Shown here piece after piece: positions 61,031 to 64,000 of a stretch of 64,000 nt of DNA. The notes below the pieces were generated by a model. The model made no database searches. It had not been told where the DNA came from and saw only the letters and a list, made by a program, of their open reading frames with translations. Within the stretch, counting starts at the first letter, position 1. Every line of letters begins with the position of its first letter. This DNA is from Bombus terrestris (Eukaryota > Arthropoda > Insecta > Hymenoptera > Apidae). Made by a program: the position numbers and the translations under genes. The DNA is taken from contig NW_025963613.1 of the NCBI RefSeq assembly GCF_910591885.1, positions 185,193 to 249,192 on the forward strand, in the 5' to 3' direction.

Positions 61031-64000
61031 GTGTCCACGGTGTCCAACGTTGTCCCACGTTGTCCCACGATGTCCCACGTTGTCCCACGTTGTCCCACGT
61101 GTCCCACGTTGTCCCACGTTGTCCCACGTTGTCCCACGTTGTCCCACGTTGTCCCACGTTGTCCCACGTTGTCCCACGTTGTCCCACGTTGTCCCACGTT
61201 GTCCCACGTTGTCCCACGTTGTCCCACGTTGTCCCACGTTGTCCCACGTTGTCCCACGTTGCTACCACGTTGTCCCACGTTGTCCCACGTTGTCCCCACG
61301 TTGTCCCACGTTGTCCCACGTTGTCCCACGTTGTCCCACGTTGTCGTCCCACGTTGTCCCACGTTGTCCCACGTTGTCCCACGTTGTCCCACGTTGTCCC
61401 ACGTTGTCCCACGGTGTCCAACGGTGTCCAACGATGTCCCACGTTGTCCCACGTTGTCCCACGTTGTCCCACGTTGTCCCACGATGTCCAACGGTGTCCA
61501 GCGATGTCCAACGGTGTCCAGCGATGTCCAACGGTGTCCCACGTTGTCCCACGTTTTCCCACGTTGTCCCACGTTGTCCCACGGTGTCCAACGATGTCCA
61601 ACGATGTCCAACGGTGTCCCACGTTGTCCCACGTTGTTCCATGGTTTCCCACGTTGTCCCACGTTGTCCCACGTTGTCCCACGGTGTCCAACGATGTCCA
61701 ACGGTGTCCAACGGTGTCCAACGGTGTCCCACGTTGTCCCACGTTGTCCCACGTTGTCCCCCCGTTTCCCACGTTGTCCCACGTTGTCCCACGTTGTCCC
61801 ACGATGTCCCACGTTGTCCCACGTTGTCCCACGTTGTCCCACGTTGTCCCACGTTGTCCCACGTTGTCCAACGATGTCCAACGGTGTCCCACGTTGTCCC
61901 ACGTTGTTCCATGGTTTCCCACGTTGTCCCACGTGGTCCCACGTTGTCCCACGGTGTCCAACGATGTCCAACGGTGTCCAACGGTGTCCAACGGTGTCCA
62001 ACGGTGTCCCACGTTGTCCCACGTTGTCCCACCTTGTCCCACGGTGTCCAACGATGTCCAACGGTGTCCCACGTTGTCCCACGTTGTCCCACGTTGTCCC
62101 ACGTTGTCCCACGTTGTCCCACGATGTCCCACGTTGTCCCACGTTGTCCCACGTTGTCCCACGTTGTCCCACGTTGTCCCACGTTGTCCCACGTTGTCCA
62201 ACGGTGTCCAACGGTGTCCCACGTTGTCCCACGTTGTCCCACGTTGTCCCACGTTGTCCCACGTTGTCCCACGTTGTCCCACGTTGTCCCACGTTGTCCC
62301 ACGTTGTCCCACGTTGTCCCACGGTGTCCAACGATGTCCAACGGTGTCCAACGGTGTCCCACGGTGTCCAACGGTGTCCCACGTTGTCCCACGTTGTCCC
62401 ACGTTGTCACCCACGTTGTCCCACGTTGTCCCACGTTGTCCCACGTTGTCCAACGATGTCCAACGGTGTCCCACGTTGTCCCACGTTGTTCCATGGTTTC
62501 CCACGTTGTCCCACGTTGTCCCACGTTGTCCCACGGTGTCCAACGATGTCCAACGGTGTCCAACGGTGTCCAACGGTGTCCAAACGGTGTCCCCACGTTG
62601 TCCCACGTTGTCCCACGTTGTCCCACGGTGTCCAACGATGTCCAACGGTGTCCCACGTTGTCCCACGTTGTCCCACGTTGTCCCACGTTGTCCCACGTTG
62701 TCCCACGATGTCCCACGTTGTCCCACGTTGTCCCACGTTGTCCCACGTTGTCCCACGTTGTCCCACGTTGTCCCACGTTGTCCCACGTTGTCCCACGTTG
62801 TCCCACGCTGTCCCACGTTGTCCCACGTTGTCCCACGTTGTCCCACGTTGTCCCACGGTGTCCAACGGTGTCCAACGATGTCCCACGTTGTCCCACGTTG
62901 TCCCACGTTGTCCCACGTTGTCCCACGATGTCCAACGGTGTCCAGCGATGTCCAACGGTGTCCAGCGATGTCCAACGGTGTCCCCACGTTGTCCCACGTT
63001 TTCCCACGTTGTCCAACGGTGTCCCACGTTGTCCCACGTTGTTCCATGGTTTCCCACGTTGTCCCACGTTGTCCCACGTTGTCCCACGGTGTCCAACGAT
63101 GTCCAACGGTGTCCAACGGTGTCCAACGGTGTCCAACGGTGTCCCACGTTGTCCCACGTTGTCCCACGTTGTCCCACGATGTCCCACGTTGTCCCACGTT
63201 GTCCCCACGATGTCCCACGTTGTCCCACGTTGTCCCACGTTGTCCCACGTTGTCCCACGATGTCCCACGTTGTCCCACGTTGTCCCACGTTGTCCCACGT
63301 GGTCCCACGTTGTCCCACGGTGTCCAACGATGTCCAACGGTGTCCAACGGTGTCCAACGGTGTCCAACGGTGTCCCACGTTGTCCCACGTTGTCCCACGT
63401 TGTCCCACGGTGTCCAACGATGTCCAACGGTGTCCCACGTTGTCCCACGTTGTCCCACGTTGTCCCACGTTGTCCCACGTTGTCCCACGATGTCCCACGT
63501 TGTCCCACGTTGTCCCACGTTGTCCCACGTTGTCCCACGTTGTCCCACGGTGTCCAACGATGTCCAACGGTGTCCCACGTTGTCCCACGTTGTCCCACGT
63601 TGTCCCACGTTGTCCCACGTTGTCCCACGATGTCCCACGTTGTCCCACGTTGTCCCACGTTGTCCCACGTTGTCCCACGGTGTCCAACGATGTCCAACGG
63701 TGTCCAGCGATGTCCAACGGTGTCCCACGTTGTCCCCACGTTTTCCCCACGTTGTCCCACGTTTTCCCACGTTGTCCCACGTTGTCCCACGGTGTCCAAC
63801 GATGTCCAACGATGTCCAACGGTGTCCCACGTTGTCCCACGTTGTTCCATGGTTTCCCACGTTGTCCCACGTTGTCCCACGTTGTCCCACGGTGTCCAAC
63901 GATGTCCAACGGTGTCCAACGGTGTCCAACGGTGTCCAACGGTGTCCCACGTTGTCCCACGTTGTCCACGTTGTCCCACGTTGTCCCACGTTGTCCCACG
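61031..64000. repeat. Array segment with many single-base length changes
   Basis: The 10-bp register is broken repeatedly. GTGTCCACG (9 bp) is at 61031, TGTCCCACG (9 bp) at 61100 and TTGCTACCACG (11 bp) at 61259. An 11-bp unit is at 61290, 13-bp TTGTCGTCCCACG at 61341, 11-bp TTGTCCCCCCG at 61754 and 12-bp TTGTCACCCACG at 62404. Further 11-bp units are at 62576, 62587, 62978, 63199, 63730 and 63741, with a 9-bp unit at 63962. Most are an extra or missing C in the CCC run. The variant phrases themselves are still recognisable (doubled U9 near 61484 and 62929, U6 near 61634, 61904 and 62488). This is therefore the same array, not an array edge. Confidence 0.85.

Larger units (their letters stand above)
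1..64000. repeat. 10-bp tandem satellite array, consensus TTGTCCCACG, fills the window
   Basis: Every part of the window reads as head-to-tail copies of a 10-bp unit with consensus TTGTCCCACG on the + strand (CGTGGGACAA on the minus strand). All copies have the same orientation; I saw no inverted block. About 6,400 units are present and neither end of the array is inside the window. Common variants change position 1 (T to G or A) and position 7 (C to A). Rarer ones are U6/U7, U8, U9 and U10 as defined in the summary. The consensus is 60% GC with four C to two G, so it is strand-asymmetric. All six frames are open over kilobases: + frames translate as repeats of LSHVVPRCPT and minus frames as repeats of RGTTWDNVGQ. 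A 10-mer shifts one base per unit, so each frame reads the same 30-base cycle, and neither cycle contains a stop. These frames have no non-repetitive domain, no composition change and no start context, so I annotate no CDS. Every stretch without a gene, meaning the whole window, holds this satellite. Family name and species are unknown to me. Confidence 0.97.

Noticed and set aside
61259..61269. GCTACC in TTGCTACCACG as a trace of an insertion or array edge
   Set aside because: It is one aberrant 11-bp unit inside a patch of indels, with normal units on both sides. No foreign sequence follows.
61341..61353. TTGTCGTCCCACG as a new unit type
   Set aside because: It is a single 13-bp occurrence in the irregular segment, explained by a 3-base duplication (GTC) or a consensus error.
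1..64000. CRISPR array
   Set aside because: There are no spacers. Repeat follows repeat directly at 10 bp, and variant units are themselves copied, unlike unique spacers.
1..64000. Telomere or known telomeric repeat
   Set aside because: No TTAGGG, TTTAGGG, TTAGG or similar unit was seen. The G-rich strand CGTGGGACAA is not a telomere type I know, and no terminal transition is visible.
1..64000. CENP-B box in a centromeric satellite
   Set aside because: The core TTCG followed by A and CGGG at fixed spacing is absent. CGGG does not occur in the common units, so centromere function is neither supported nor excluded.
1..64000. Mucin-, antifreeze- or silk-like VNTR exon
   Set aside because: A coding VNTR is normally a multiple of 3 bp and keeps one frame. 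A 10-bp unit with no frame bias over 64 kb does not fit.
1..64000. tRNA, rRNA, small RNA genes, promoters or terminators
   Set aside because: No departure from the satellite long enough to hold them. Any motif match would recur thousands of times and carries no specific support.
1..64000. Bacterial or phage origin of the sequence
   Set aside because: A 64-kb pure 10-bp array with nested kilobase duplications is not known from bacterial or phage genomes and fits eukaryotic satellite DNA. I cannot exclude an assembly artefact from the sequence alone, but the consistent private variants argue against simple artificial concatenation.

Overview
The whole 64 kb window is one satellite array. It is a head-to-tail tandem repeat of a 10-bp unit, consensus TTGTCCCACG on the + strand, in a single orientation from base 1 to base 64000. 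Neither edge of the array is reached. I found no unique sequence, transposon, RNA gene, telomeric repeat or credible protein-coding gene. Very long uninterrupted reading frames exist in all six frames. They follow from the arithmetic of a stop-free 10-mer and are not evidence of genes. The scale and the nested duplication point to a eukaryotic nuclear genome assembled from long reads, with the array in a heterochromatic, (sub)telomeric or similar region. The species cannot be read from the sequence.

Unit code used below: U1 TTGTCCCACG (majority), U2 GTGTCCCACG, U3 ATGTCCCACG, U4 GTGTCCAACG, U5 ATGTCCAACG, U6 TTGTTCCATG, U7 GTTTCCCACG, U8 TTTTCCCACG, U9 GTGTCCAGCG, U10 TGGTCCCACG. The variants are not scattered at random. 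They form a small set of fixed phrases set in spacers of U1: (i) U5-U2-U1-U6-U7-U1-U1-U1-U4-U5-U4-U4-U4-U2, (ii) U4-U5-U9-U5-U2-U1-U8, (iii) U4-U5-U4-U2-U4-U2, (iv) U4-U4-U3-(U1)x4-U3.

Above the phrase level the window is a mosaic of segmental tandem duplications about 0.4 to 3 kb long. Shared private variants show this. Examples of copy spacings are 3040, 570, 3790, 6230, 1100, 3850, 4210, 4360, 9730, 4120, 1620, 2340 and 510 bp. Copies differ by a few substitutions and by whole-unit gains or losses inside homogeneous runs.

Layout: 0-13.2 kb is a left mosaic (3040, 570 and 3790 bp duplications). 13.2-13.96 kb is a short patch with single-base length changes. 14-41 kb is the most duplicated central part. 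41-61 kb is a right-hand subfamily with doubled U9, doubled U8 and U10 placed after U7-U1. 61.03-64.0 kb is degraded in register. From 13961 to 61030 I saw no departure from 10-bp register. The two irregular patches therefore stand out as either local consensus error or real decay.

There are no genes to work together here. What could matter biologically is the DNA itself: a CpG in nearly every unit, G3 tracts every 10 nt on the minus strand with 7-nt loops (G-quadruplex compatible), helical-phase periodicity, and duplication-driven evolution.
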